Shown here in pieces: positions 26,005 through 36,263 of a DNA stretch of 64,000 bases (position 1 is the stretch's first letter; every line of letters starts with the position of its first letter). Both the position numbers and the translations under genes were made by a program. Source of the stretch: Chrysaora quinquecirrha (Eukaryota; Cnidaria; Scyphozoa; Semaeostomeae; Pelagiidae); contig JACTAT010000024.1 of assembly GCA_014526335.1 (NCBI GenBank), positions 1,130,673-1,194,672 of the forward strand. The letters run 5' to 3'. The notes under the pieces are model-generated. The model was given only the letters and a program-made list of their open reading frames with translations. It had not been told where the DNA came from and ran no database searches.

Positions 26005-27345
26005 TTTTGTTTGAAATTTTACATTTTGGTTCCATGGCGTTACATTTTGGTTGCATGACTTTACATTTTTGTTGCGTGATTTTGCAATTTTGTTGTACGA
26101 TTTTACATTTTTGTTCCACGACGTTACATTTTGGTTGGACGACTTTACAATTTTGTTGCGTGATTTCACAATTTTATTGTACGATTTTACATTTTCGTTC
26201 CACGACTTTACATTTTCGTTGCACGACCTTACAACTTTGTTGTGTGGTTATACAATTTATTGCGCAATTTTACATCTTCCTTTCACGACATTACATTTTG
26301 GTTGCATGACTGAACAAATTTGTTGCGTGATTTTACAATTTTATTGTACGATTTTACATTACATTTTGGTTGCACGATTTTACAAGTTTGTTGCACGATT
26401 ATACAATATTGTTGCGTGATTTTACAAGTTTGTTGCATGATTATACAAATTTGTTGCGCGATTTTACATTTTTACTGCGTGATTTTACATTTTCGTTCTA
26501 CGACGTTACATTTTGGCTGCGCCACTTTACAAATTTGTTGCGTGATTTTACAATTTTATTGCGCGATTTTACATTTTGGTTCCATGGCGTTACATTTTGG
26601 TTGCATGACTTTACATTTTTGTTGCGTGATTTTACAATTTTGTTGTACGATTTTACATTTTTGTTCCACGACGTTACATTTTGGTTGGACGACTTTACAA
26701 TTTTGTTGCGTGATTTCACAATTTTATTGTACGATTTTACATTTTCGTTCCACGACTTTACATTTTCGTTGCAAGACCTTACAACTTTGTTGTGTGGTTA
26801 TACAATTCATTGCGCAATTTTACATCTTCCTTTCACGACATTACATTTTGGTTGCATGACTGAACAAATTTGTTGCGTGATTTTACAATTTTATTGTACG
26901 ATTTTACATTTTCGTTTAACGACATTACATTTTGGTTGCGCGACTTTACAATTTTGGTGCGTGATTTTACAATTTTATTACGCGATTTTACATTTTCGTT
27001 TCACGACGTTACATTTTGGTTGCATGACTGATCAATTTTGTTGCGTGATTTTACAATTTTATTGTACGATTTACATTTTCTTTTAACGACGTTACATTTT
27101 GGTTGCGCGACAATACAATTTTTGTGCGTGATTTTACAATTTTATTGCGCAATTTTACTTTTTCGTTTCGCGACGTTACATTTTGGTTGCATGACTGAAC
27201 AATTTTGTTGCGTGATTTTACAATTTTATTGTACGATTTACATTTTCTTTTAACGACGTTAAATTTTGGTTGCGCGACATTACAATTGTGGTGCGTGATT
27301 TTACAATTTTATTGCGCGAATTACATTCTCGTACCACGATGTTGG
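26005..27345 (+). repeat. 21-bp minisatellite array 1
   Basis: Units of 21 bp built on TTACATTTTGGTTGCATGAC and TTACAATTTTGTTGCGTGAT variants. The 7-codon period keeps all three plus frames open (LHFGCMT-like cycles) and explains the open frames seen. A higher-order repeat of about 545 bp is visible: the variant TTCCATGGCG occurs at 26,037 and again at 26,581. The array ends where retroelement leader sequence starts. Confidence 0.93.
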
Positions 27346-27720
27346 AAACTGAATAACCCTGTGTCTAAAGAAGAGACATAGTCAATAGACATTCCAGCGG
27401 AAGTAGAGACAATGGACTTTCTCAGACTATTTTTTAAGCTTTGATATTGCATAACCTTAAGCGTTGATTCGAGAGTTGAGAGTAAAATGTGAGTTCTAGT
27501 TTTGATGTTTTGTTATGTAATGAAACATTGGAAATAATAGATCGTGAGTTTTTGTTCTCGTATACTGCAACCTGGTATAATTGCGACACAGTGGCGCCCC
27601 AAAATGGCGAGGCGAGACCTTGATATTCAGGCCGCTTGCAAGAAAAACAAAGCTGTTCCTAGAAACCCGCGATAAGCAATCAGGAGACCACTTAACATCT
27701 ACGGAACGAGAATCGAAGAG
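27346..27720 (+). other. Pao element leader, copy 1 (LTR end and possible primer-binding site)
   Basis: Between the minisatellite and the gag remnant. TGGCGCCCC at about 27,592 begins with the TGG typical of a retroelement primer-binding site and lies just upstream of a gag-like ATG (ATGGCGAGGCG). The segment before it may be the end of an LTR, but I cannot define LTR borders. A near-identical copy is at 30,667-31,043. Confidence 0.4.
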
Positions 27721-29087
27721 ATGTTGGAACTAAGAACCATAGTCCAAGAAGCAAAGATCGAAGAGGACAATGAACCGCAAGAAATCCGAGCTTGGAGTTC
27801 GAGCATAGACAAGAATGTCAAGGAATTTAATCCAATCATGGCGAAAATGAAAGCAGCCTTGAAAGAAATAAAAGAACAAGAACAATGTGAGGAGGAAGAA
27901 CAATTTTATTCACAAAACAAAACAACTGGAGGTCGAATCAGTCACCTTTAATACTTGGGGGTACAATAGAACAACACTTGAACAGCAAAGAAGCAGAGTA
28001 CCCAGATGAGGTGAAGGAAATAAAGCGTAGTATTTACGTTGATAGTACATTGTTGTCTGGGGAGTCAAAGGAAGTCATGTAAAAGTTGAAATATACAGCC
28101 ATCACCATATTCAAAGATGCAGGGTTCGAGTTGCATAAATGGCACTCGAATTTGCCAGATGTAGAGGATCAGAAAAGAGTCACAGAAAGTACAGATTCTA
28201 GTGAACAAAGCTATGCCAAAAGTCAACTTGGTGTGAAGAAAGAGGAAACAAAACTACTAGGCCTTATCTGGAACAAAATTGATAATACCATTGGAGTAGA
28301 CTTTCCAGAGAAACAAGATAATATAACAAAGAGATCTGTATTACAAAACATAGATTCAGTGTACGATCAATTGGGTATCGTTTCTCATACAGCGCTGGTA
28401 GGAAAACTGATTTACAGAGATGTATGCAACATGAAAGTACCATGGGATGCAGTGCTGCCTGAATCCTTGCAGAGAAGATGGACATCTTGGATCAAAAATT
28501 TACCAAGTAGAATCGAAATACCAAGAAGTATTACTTGTGCAGTAGAGCCCATAGAGAGTATTGAATTACATGCCTTTGGAGATTCAAATAGTTATGGGAC
28601 CTCAGCAGCAGTCTACATCGTTGTTTGCCTGAATTCAGGAGTCAGCCAGGGACTCTTAACTGCCAAATCAAGAGTGGCAAAGAAGGGACTCACTATACCG
28701 AGGCTAGAGCTTACTGCCGGTCACATGGCAGCTAATTTGATATCAAATGTCACAGCGGCTCTTGATGAATTGCCAGTCAAATCTTGCTATGGTTTGTTAG
28801 ACAGCACAGTCGCCTTACACTGGATTAAGGGTTCTAGTGAATACAAACAGTTTTGTTGAAAATCGAGTGAGACAGATTCGACTGAAAGATTTCATAGTCT
28901 GGAGACATGGGCACAAAAGAGAATCCAGCAGATATTGGAAGTAGAGGCTCCCAGGACAATAAAATCCCATCTCAATGGTTTAGCGGCCCTGAATGGTTAG
29001 GAAACAAGGATAGATGGCCGACCGAGATCACAACAAGAGCAATTGAAGCGACAGAGGCTGAAGCGAGACCACTCAAAGTTATTTTTC
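27721..29087 (+). pseudogene. Pao-type retroelement gag/RT/RNase H fragment, copy 1 (internally deleted)
   Basis: A short gag-like acidic coiled segment (27,721-27,951) runs almost directly into the C-terminal half of reverse transcriptase. This means the rest of gag, the protease and the first part of RT are missing. The RT catalytic box is degenerate (YVDS instead of YVDD near 28,043). The region 28,086-28,859 matches the BEL/Pao segment known as peptidase A17/RNase H-associated, with motifs LLGLIWNK, ELHAFGDS, LELTAGHMAA and GLLDSTVALHWIKG. Stops and frameshifts follow after EYKQFC. ENPADIGSRG near 28,921 is the end of the RNase H domain. The fragment is cut off at about 29,087 and abuts minisatellite. 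It cannot encode a working polyprotein. Confidence 0.85.
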
Positions 29088-29099
29088 TGCAAAATTCGG

Positions 29100-30666
29100 A
29101 TTACTTTACGATTTTACATTTCTGTTCCACCACATTACATTTTGGTTGCACGATTTTACAAGTTTGTTGCACGATTATACAATATTGTTGCGTGATTTTA
29201 CAAGTTTGTTGCATGATTATACAATTTTGTTGCGCGATTTTACATTTTTACTGCGTGATTTTACATTTTCGTTCTACGACGTTACATTTTGGCTGCGCCA
29301 CTTTACAAATTTGTTGCGTGATTTTACAATTTTATTGCGCGATTTTACATTTTGGTTCCATGGCGTTACATTTTGGTTGCATGACTTTACATTTTTGTTG
29401 CGTGATTTTGCAATTTTGTTGTACGATTTTACATTTTTGTTCCACGACGTTACATTTTGGTTGGACGACTTTACAATTTTGTTGCGTGATTTCACAATTT
29501 TATTGTACGATTTTACATTTTCGTTCCACGACTTTACATTTTCGTTGCACGACCTTACAACTTTGTTGTGTGGTTATACAATTTATTGCGCAATTTTACA
29601 TCTTCCTTTCACGACATTACATTTTGGTTGCATGACTGAACAAATTTGTTGCGTGATTTTACAATTTTATTGTACGATTTTACATTACATTTTGGTTGCA
29701 CGATTTTACAAGTTTGTTGCACGATTATACAATATTGTTGCGTGATTTTACAAGTTTGTTGCATGATTATACAAATTTGTTGCGCGATTTTACATTTTTA
29801 CTGCGTGATTTTACATTTTCGTTCTACGACGTTACATTTTGGCTGCGCCACTTTACAAATTTGTTGCGTGATTTTACAATTTTATTGCGCGATTTTACAT
29901 TTTGGTTCCATGGCGTTACATTTTGGTTGCATGACTTTACATTTTGTTGCGTGATTTTACAATTTTGTTGTACGATTTTACATTTTTGTTCCACGACGTT
30001 ACATTTTGGTTGGACGACTTTACAATTTTGTTGCGTGATTTCACAATTTTATTGTACGATTTTACATTTTCGTTCCACGACTTTACATTTTCGTTGCAAG
30101 ACCTTACAACTTTGTTGTGTGGTTATACAATTCATTGCGCAATTTTACATCTTCCTTTCACGACATTACATTTTGGTTGCATGACTGAACAAATTTGTTG
30201 CGTGATTTTACAATTTTATTGTACGATTTTACATTTTCGTTTAACGACATTACATTTTGGTTGCGCGACTTTACAATTTTGGTGCGTGATTTTACAATTT
30301 TATTACGCGATTTTACATTTTCGTTTCACGACGTTACATTTTGGTTGCATGACTGATCAATTTTGTTGCGTGATTTTACAATTTTATTGTACGATTTACA
30401 TTTTCTTTTAACGACGTTACATTTTGGTTGCGCGACAATACAATTTTTGTGCGTGATTTTACAATTTTATTGCGCAATTTTACTTTTCGTTTCGCGACGT
30501 TACATTTTGGTTGCATGACTGAACAATTTTGTTGCGTGATTTTACAATTTTATTGTACGATTTACATTTTCTTTTAACGACGTTAAATTTTGGTTGCGCG
30601 ACATTACAATTGTGGTGCGTGATTTTACAATTTTATTGCGCGAATTACATTCTCGTACCACGATGT
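29100..30666 (+). repeat. 21-bp minisatellite array 2
   Basis: Same 21-bp family as array 1. The TTCCATGGCG variant appears at 29,357 and 29,907, giving a 550-bp higher-order unit. It is joined on the left to the truncated pol fragment and on the right to the second retroelement leader. Confidence 0.93.
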
Positions 30667-31043
30667 TGGAAACTGAATAACCCTGTGTCTAAAGAAGAGA
30701 CATAGTCAATAGACATTCCAGCGGAAGTAGAGACAATGGACTTTCTCAGACTATTTTTTAAGCTTTGATATTGCATAACCTTAAGCGTTGATTCGAGAGT
30801 TGAGAGTAAAATGTGAGTTCTAGTTTTGATGTTTTGTTATGTAATGAAACATTGGAAATAATAGATCGTGAGTTTTTGTTCTCGTATACTGCAACCTGGT
30901 ATAATTGCGACACAGTGGCGCCCCAAAATGGCGAGGCGAGACCTTGATATTCAGGCCGCTTGCAAGAAAACAAAGCTGTTCCTAGAAACCCGCGATAAGC
31001 AATCAGGAGACCACTTAACATCTACGGAACGAGAATCGAAGAG
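30667..31043 (+). other. Pao element leader, copy 2
   Basis: Near-identical to 27,346-27,720, including TGGCGCCCC at about 30,916 and the following ATGGCGAGGCG. One A fewer in the CAAGAAAAC run distinguishes it from copy 1. Confidence 0.4.
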
Positions 31044-33327
31044 ATGTTGGAACTAAGAACCATAGTCCAAGAAGCAAAGATCGAAGAGGACAATGAACCG
31101 CAAGAAATCCGAGCTTGGAGTTCGAGCATAGACAAGAATGTCAAGGAATTTAATCCAATCATGGCGAAAATGAAAGCAGCCTTGAAAGAAATAAAAGAAC
31201 AAGAACAATGTGAGGAGGAAGAACAATTTTTATTCACAAAACAAAAACAACTGGAGGTCGAATCAGTCACCTTTAATACTTGGGGGTACAATAGAACAAC
31301 ACTTGAACAGCAAAGAAGCAGAGTACCCAGATGAGGTGAAGGAAATAAAGCGTAGTATTTACGTTGATAGTACATTGTTGTCTGGGGAGTCAAAGGAAGT
31401 CATGTAAAAGTTGAAATATACAGCCATCACCATATTCAAAGATGCAGGGTTCGAGTTGCATAAATGGCACTCGAATTTGCCAGATGTAGAGGATCAGAAA
31501 AGAGTCACAGAAAGTACAGATTCTAGTGAACAAAGCTATGCCAAAAGTCAACTTGGTGTGAAGAAAGAGGAAACAAAACTACTAGGCCTTATCTGGAACA
31601 AAATTGATAATACCATTGGAGTAGACTTTCCAGAGAAACAAGATAATATAACAAAGAGATCTGTATTACAAAACATAGATTCAGTGTACGATCAATTGGG
31701 TATCGTTTCTCATACAGCGCTGGTAGGAAAACTGATTTACAGAGATGTATGCAACATGAAAGTACCATGGGATGCAGTGCTGCCTGAATCCTTGCAGAGA
31801 AGATGGACATCTTGGATCAAAAATTTACCAAGTAGAATCGAAATACCAAGAAGTATTACTTGTGCAGTAGAGCCCATAGAGAGTATTGAATTACATGCCT
31901 TTGGAGATTCAAATAGTTATGGGACCTCAGCAGCAGTCTACATCGTTGTTTGCCTGAATTCAGGAGTCAGCCAGGGACTCTTAACTGCCAAATCAAGAGT
32001 GGCAAAGAAGGGACTCACTATACCGAGGCTAGAGCTTACTGCCGGTCACATGGCAGCTAATTTGATATCAAATGTCACAGCGGCTCTTGATGAATTGCCA
32101 GTCAAATCTTGCTATGGTTTGTTAGACAGCACAGTCGCCTTACACTGGATTAAGGGTTCTAGTGAATACAAACAGTTTTGTTGAAAATCGAGTGAGACAG
32201 ATTCGACTGAAAGATTTCATAGTCTGGAGACATGGGCACAAAAGAGAATCCAGCAGATATTGGAAGTAGAGGCTCCCAGGACAATAAAATCCCATCTCAA
32301 TGGTTTAGCGGCCCTGAATGGTTAGGAAACAAGGATAGATGGCCGACCGAGATCACAACAAGAGCAATTGAAGCGACAGAGGCTGAAGCGAGACCACTCA
32401 AAGATATCTTCAGAGTAGTCAGTGTCAAGAATGATCAAATGGATCAGATCCTGGACAACTTCTGTTTCAGAAAGACAATGCGTGTAACAGGCTGGAGTAA
32501 GAGATTCACTGACAACTGCAGAGCAAATGAAGCTGAACGACGCAGAGGATTGCTCACAACAGAAGAAATCCAAGAACAGATAAACTGGTGGATACGCAGA
32601 GTTCGGAACTGACATGTTTGAACATGACAGACAAGCATTGAACCTACAGAAGAACGAACAAGACATCTCCGAGGGCAAAGGACGAATTAAAGGCAATTAC
32701 CCAGTTTATCTTCCAAGAAATGAGACAATGACGGAGGTACGACTGAAATACTGGGTACCACGACTCAGACAGCTTGTAAAGAAGCTAAGACATAACTGCA
32801 GAGGATGCAGAAGATTCCATGCACCTCTAGGAAACCTACCAAGGGACCGAACTGAAGGTTCAAGGCCATTTGAGGTCGTCGGCCTTGATTATGCAGGGTC
32901 AATCATGTACAGAGAGAAAGCCCAGTCTGAAGGGAAGGCATATATATTGTTATTTGCTTGCAGTTTAACGAGAGCAGTTTTCATACAAGTTGTCAGAGAT
33001 ATTACTGTCGAGCAATTCAAGCCAAGCCTAAGGGAACTAATAGCAAGAAGAGGAAGGTCATCAAAAATCTTTTCGGATAACGCAAAGACACTCGTAGCAG
33101 CTTCTAAGTTGGTGAAGACAATCATGAAGAGTGAGAAGCTCAACGACATCTTGATTAAGAATGAAATAAGGTTGCAATTCAATCTGAGCAAGGCCCCATG
33201 GTGGGGTAGAAAATTCGAAAGGATCATTGGCTTCATTAAGCAGTCTCTTTACAAAGCAGTCGGAGGAGCTCTCCTGAGTTAAGCGAAGTCATGTTTGACA
33301 TTGAAACGGCATTGAACAACAGACCAT
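31044..33327 (+). pseudogene. Pao-type gag/RT/RNase H/integrase fragment, copy 2
   Basis: The gag remnant (31,044-31,334) fuses to the late part of RT, again with the YVDS box. The RT/RNase H block at 31,411-32,184 is residue-identical to copy 1. Sequence then continues beyond the copy 1 breakpoint: 32,232-32,612 (RNase H end and linker) and 32,614-33,282 (integrase). Integrase features are NCRGCRRF (zinc-binding remnant whose His part is missing), GLDYAGS (first Asp), FSDNAKT (second Asp) and KAPWWGRKFER (Glu). Stops at 32,184, 32,612 and 33,282 and a frameshift near 33,275 disable it. It ends at 33,327 in the motif ALNNRPF, where minisatellite begins. Confidence 0.85.
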
Positions 33328-33480
33328 TTTGTTGCGTGATTTTACGATTTTACATTTTCTTTTTACGACGTTACATTTTAGTTGCACGATATTACAAGTT
33401 TGTTGCATGATTATACAATATTGTTGCTCGACTTTACAACTTTGATGCGTGATTATACAATTTTATCTAAATGACTTTGA
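33328..33480 (+). repeat. 21-bp minisatellite array 3 (short)
   Basis: About seven 21-bp units of the same family (GTTGCGTGATTTTAC, GTTGCACGATATTAC and so on), starting exactly where the Pao integrase fragment breaks off. Confidence 0.85.
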
Positions 33481-33500
33481 AAAATGCTTCACATTTTCTA

Positions 33501-33676
33501 GCACCCGTGGCACATGTTCTAAATGGGTACATACCTTGTTTCTAAATTTTAGAAGATGGGTTTTATCCTTATCAGATTATATTCTAAGCAATCCGATTAT
33601 TTAGAATATAGGGTATAACCTATTTTCTAATCATCAAAATAAAAGTTGGTTGAACACGTTTCTCCGCATCCCATGT
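33501..33676 (+). repeat. Left 176-bp terminal inverted repeat
   Basis: Exact reverse complement of 34,846-35,021. Confidence 0.95.
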
Positions 33677-34093
33677 TTCTTCGTCGCCACCCCAACCATA
33701 ACATGCAGCAACATACAAACAACAAACAACCACCGCTGTCAGTTTCTTCGTGCAGAGCAAGAGTTACCACCACGCGCTTTGTTTTCTCTGGTTCCTGAAC
33801 AATTCAATAAGTTCTAAATCTTCCAAGTTTTCAGTTGCAAAGAATTTTAAAGATCGAAACGGTAAGTTAAAGTTGTGCGTATATTTATATCTTGGGTGCT
33901 TTTACTTGTTTACGGTTCTTTTGGATAGGCTTGTGTAGGCTATAGAAATATTGGCAAAGGTAGGAGGCTAGGCCGCCTAAAATGTTCACATGTCACCGCC
34001 GTCTCTCTGTGTTGTGAACTGGACTCTTTATGGACGATAGGGAGGTATCTCGGTTTACCAGGAAGGTCTACCGATATTCTTCTTTTAAGAAGA

Positions 34094-34741
34094 TTAATTC
34101 CTAGACTGTAGACTTGGGCGAATCGACCTGATACCCTTTGAAGAAGGTGGTTGAAGAAGGGTGATATCTAGTATAGGAGGCTTTGAAAGAACAATATCAA
34201 TAATGCTCATGCTCACCTTCCAAATCTCCAGTACATGAAGTATGTTGTAATTATTGTGACGTGCCGATGCACACTGTAGGCAAAGGAACTGTTGGCAACC
34301 GCAATCTTGACAGCGGCAGACTGCCTTTCGAGGACTGGCTAATCCAGTTTCAATGCATCTAATGCAGTTGGCATTGGTTGGCAAAAATTGCTGCTTCATA
34401 AACGCAACTTCCAACAGTCCCCTCTTATCTTCCCAACTTTTTTCTTCCCTTAGCTTCCGCTTCCTGTACTCGGTTAATGCTGCTCCGTCCATGACGACAT
34501 CGACATCTTTCCTAGTTTCAATTGCTGCTTTCTCATCTGATCGATCAACGTTGTTAGGCCCACTCAAATCTAGAGAATCATCTGATCCTGATAATCCTAT
34601 TTCTTGAGACTTAGAACTTGTTCTGCTCCTGCTCTCAGTCGAACAACATAGTCGTACCTCGATTTTCTTTGTCTTTGATATGCCAGGTCCACGTATTTTG
34701 ATAACATTGTGGAACTTCCTCAGTCGTCTGTGGGGCGCCAT
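34094..34741 (-). CDS. N-terminal fragment of a KDZ-like transposase (cysteine cluster)
   Basis: The open frame starts at ATG 34,741 (MAPHRRLRKF); the frame is open further upstream but without a better ATG. It has a basic N-terminus, a Ser/Asp-rich linker, then YRKRKLREEKSWEDKR and a cysteine cluster CIRC...CRCQDCG...LCLQC...H...HVLEIWK. This order (YRRRK helix, CxC-type cluster, H-V-x-x-W-K) resembles the N-terminus of KDZ (Kyakuja/Dileera/Zisupton) transposases. Immediately after EIWK lies GTGAGC (34,216 down to 34,211), a good splice donor, so the last residues are probably intron read-through and the true exon is 34,217-34,741 (175 codons). The exons for the catalytic domain are missing from the element. 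Confidence 0.6.
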   Translation of the reverse strand: MAPHRRLRKFHNVIKIRGPGISKTKKIEVRLCCSTESRSRTSSKSQEIGLSGSDDSLDLSGPNNVDRSDEKAAIETRKDVDVVMDGAALTEYRKRKLREEKSWEDKRGLLEVAFMKQQFLPTNANCIRCIETGLASPRKAVCRCQDCGCQQFLCLQCASARHNNYNILHVLEIWKVSMSIIDIVLSKPPILDITLLQPPSSKGIRSIRPSLQSRN

Positions 34742-34845
34742 TTTGCTTTCAATCCATCTTGCTTCTGTTTTCACTCGCGCGCACGCACGACGCCACACAC
34801 CAAGTCGCCGAAACGACAACTGACGGTTGGGATGGCGACGAGGTC

Positions 34846-35021
34846 ACATGGGATGCGGAGAAACGTGTTCAACCAACTTTTATTTTGATGATTAGAAAAT
34901 AGGTTATACCCTATATTCTAAATAATCGGATTGCTTAGAATATAATCTGATAAGGATAAAACCCATCTTCTAAAATTTAGAAACAAGGTATGTACCCATT
35001 TAGAACATGTGCCACGGGTGC
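34846..35021 (-). repeat. Right 176-bp terminal inverted repeat
   Basis: Exact reverse complement of 33,501-33,676. Confidence 0.95.
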
Positions 35022-35095
35022 ACCAAGATGACTCAGGATATAGATACATACTACTGATGGGCTACTTCATTGCACTGTTTAGTGCAATGGTATCC

Positions 35096-35161
35096 TGTGT
35101 CAGCATATGTTCAGTTCACTATATGTTCTATGCTCTGATGAAGGCTTTAAGCCGAAACACA
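35096..35161 (+). ncRNA. Candidate type III hammerhead ribozyme
   Basis: Stem III TGTGT (35,096-35,100) pairs perfectly with ACACA (35,157-35,161). C35,101 would be the cleavage nucleotide (GTC). Stem I AGCATA (35,102-35,107) pairs perfectly with TATGCT (35,129-35,134). The core CTGATGA is at 35,135-35,141 and GAA at 35,154-35,156. Stem II GGC (35,43-45 within this block, i.e. 35,143-35,145) pairs with GCC (35,151-35,153). The one departure is an extra A at 35,142 at the base of stem II. All invariant core positions of the known hammerhead fold are otherwise present. A second copy at 35,349 keeps only the 5' part (stem III strand, cleavage site, stem I strand). Confidence 0.6.
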
Positions 35162-35249
35162 AAAGAAACCCCTTGGCTGTGGAGGAGACCTGTGGCTGGA
35201 AGGACCTCGAGTTGGGCTGGCTACTTCATTGCACTGTTTAGTGCAATGG

Positions 35250-35306
35250 AGTAGTCAACTGGCTTGTTGTCCAGAAGGTCACTGGTTCGATTCCCAGCCA
35301 AGGCAA
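35250..35306 (+). other. tRNA-like segment with Pol III B box
   Basis: GGTTCGATTCC at 35,284-35,294 is a perfect B-box/T-arm sequence, and the flanking CTGG/CCAG can pair as a T-stem. A loose A-box-like TAGTCAACTGG lies at 35,252-35,262. I cannot fold a full cloverleaf with a proper acceptor stem, so this is better called a tRNA-derived (SINE-like) promoter inside the hammerhead repeat than a tRNA gene. Confidence 0.4.
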
Positions 35307-35465
35307 TTATAACAATTGTGGTAGCCCACTTATGATGAATATGTATCCTGTGTCAGCATATGTTCAGTTTACTACTGATGGGAGATATGTTTTTCAAAAT
35401 ATAATGAAGCGGAACCACTGCAAAACCAATCAGCCCCAGAAATTTGAAGTGCCTTATTTCGCTTA

Positions 35466-36263
35466 TGGATTTTGAAACAGGGCTGCCCGTCATATTTCCT
35501 GTCCGACCAAGGGTCAAATGTCGACGGCGAAACCATTAAACAGCTCTATGAAATGTTCGCAATCGAGAAACGTCACTCATCTGCGTACCATAGCCAGGGA
35601 AATGGCTTAGGAGAAAGAAATATTTGGAATATCAGAGACGTGTTTCGCACTATGCTACTTGATCGAGGAATTCAACAAAAGCAATGGCGATCCTTATTGA
35701 ATGAAAACGTTTTTGAACTGAACACGAGTGAAAGTTCTTCAACCAAACGCACGCCATATGAAGTTATCTTCGGCAGGAAACCAATTTCGCCTCAAGACTT
35801 TCTTGAATAGAATGTTCATCCGACTGGCACAGACATCGAAACGCTCACCAAATACGCGGAAGAACTAAAGGCACATCTAAGCGAAGTGTATCAGAGTGCC
35901 GCACACAACCTAGGACTAAACCACGAGCAAATGCAAAAACAGTACAACAAAAACATCCCATTTCATGACTATCATTTAGGGGAGAAGGTATGGCTAAAGA
36001 CGAAATACTACAAGACGGGTGAAAATAAGAAACTTTCTCTACGTAGAAACGGTCCATGGACCATAGTCGAGAAACTGCCTAATGGACTAAATTTCCGAAT
36101 TGAAAACGATTCAACGAAAAATAGAAAGGTCGTTCATCATAATCGACTGAACCCTTCAAGATCTCATGCTGCGAAGGATTCTCACGATGAAGGAGTTGAG
36201 GAAGCACCGACCGTACATACACAAGCACAGAAAAGGCCAGAAAGAAGACATTCAGAGAATACA
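35466..36263 (+). pseudogene. Gypsy (Ty3-type) integrase C-terminal fragment, left half
   Basis: The frame beginning near 35,466 shows the end of an integrase core: FLSDQGSN (second catalytic Asp), AYHSQGNGLGER (the usual Pro is missing from the HPQSNG-type motif; Glu present) and TPYEVIFGRKP. A TAG at 35,808 interrupts it. The same frame resumes with a GPY/F-like C-terminal domain (YHLGEKVWLKTKYY, LRRNGPWTIVEKL, VHHNRLNPSR). The 5' part of the element is missing. The frame is broken at 36,263 by the BEL insertion and resumes at 46,806. Confidence 0.85.

Larger units (their letters stand above)
26031..32402 (+). repeat. ~3.32 kb tandem duplication of [21-bp array + deleted Pao fragment]
   Basis: Positions from 26,031 match positions 3,316-3,326 bp further on (27,721 with 31,044; 28,086 with 31,411; 28,907 with 32,232). 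The 257-codon pol frames at 28,086-28,859 and 31,411-32,184 encode identical residues. Visible differences are mostly single-base changes in homopolymers. Copy 1 ends at about 29,087 (CTCAAAG), where the second array takes over. Copy 2 continues past 32,402 into further pol/integrase sequence, so copy 2 carries the longer retroelement. Confidence 0.9.
33501..35021. mobile_element. KDZ/Zisupton-like non-autonomous DNA transposon, 1,521 bp
   Basis: Bounded by perfect 176-bp terminal inverted repeats (33,501-33,676 and 34,846-35,021) starting GCACCCGTGGCACATG. Beyond the perfect stretch the arms stay partly similar for about 20 bp. The interior carries one minus-strand open frame with a KDZ-type zinc cluster. 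I could not find a convincing target-site duplication: left flank ATTTTCTA, right flank ACCAAGAT. The perfect arms suggest recent activity or recent origin. The transposase catalytic part is absent, so movement would need a partner element. Confidence 0.9.
35040..35400 (+). repeat. Retrozyme-like direct repeat with hammerhead motif (unit 253 bp)
   Basis: The segment TATCCTGTGTCAGCATATG starts at 35,091 and again at 35,344, 253 bp apart. CTACTTCATTGCACTGTTTAG occurs at about 35,062 and 35,221, and ACTACTGATGGG at about 35,050 and 35,373. The arrangement is a bit more than one unit of a tandem repeat containing a self-cleaving-ribozyme-like motif. Small tandem elements with hammerheads (retrozymes) are known in plants and metazoans; this assignment is an inference. 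Confidence 0.5.

Noticed and set aside
26007..30411. Open frames with LHFGCMT-like 7-residue cycles
   Set aside because: Produced by the 21-bp minisatellite in all frames. No signal or domain.
35284..35294. Functional tRNA gene around the B box
   Set aside because: No acceptor stem or proper anticodon arm could be folded. It is better explained as a tRNA-derived repeat.
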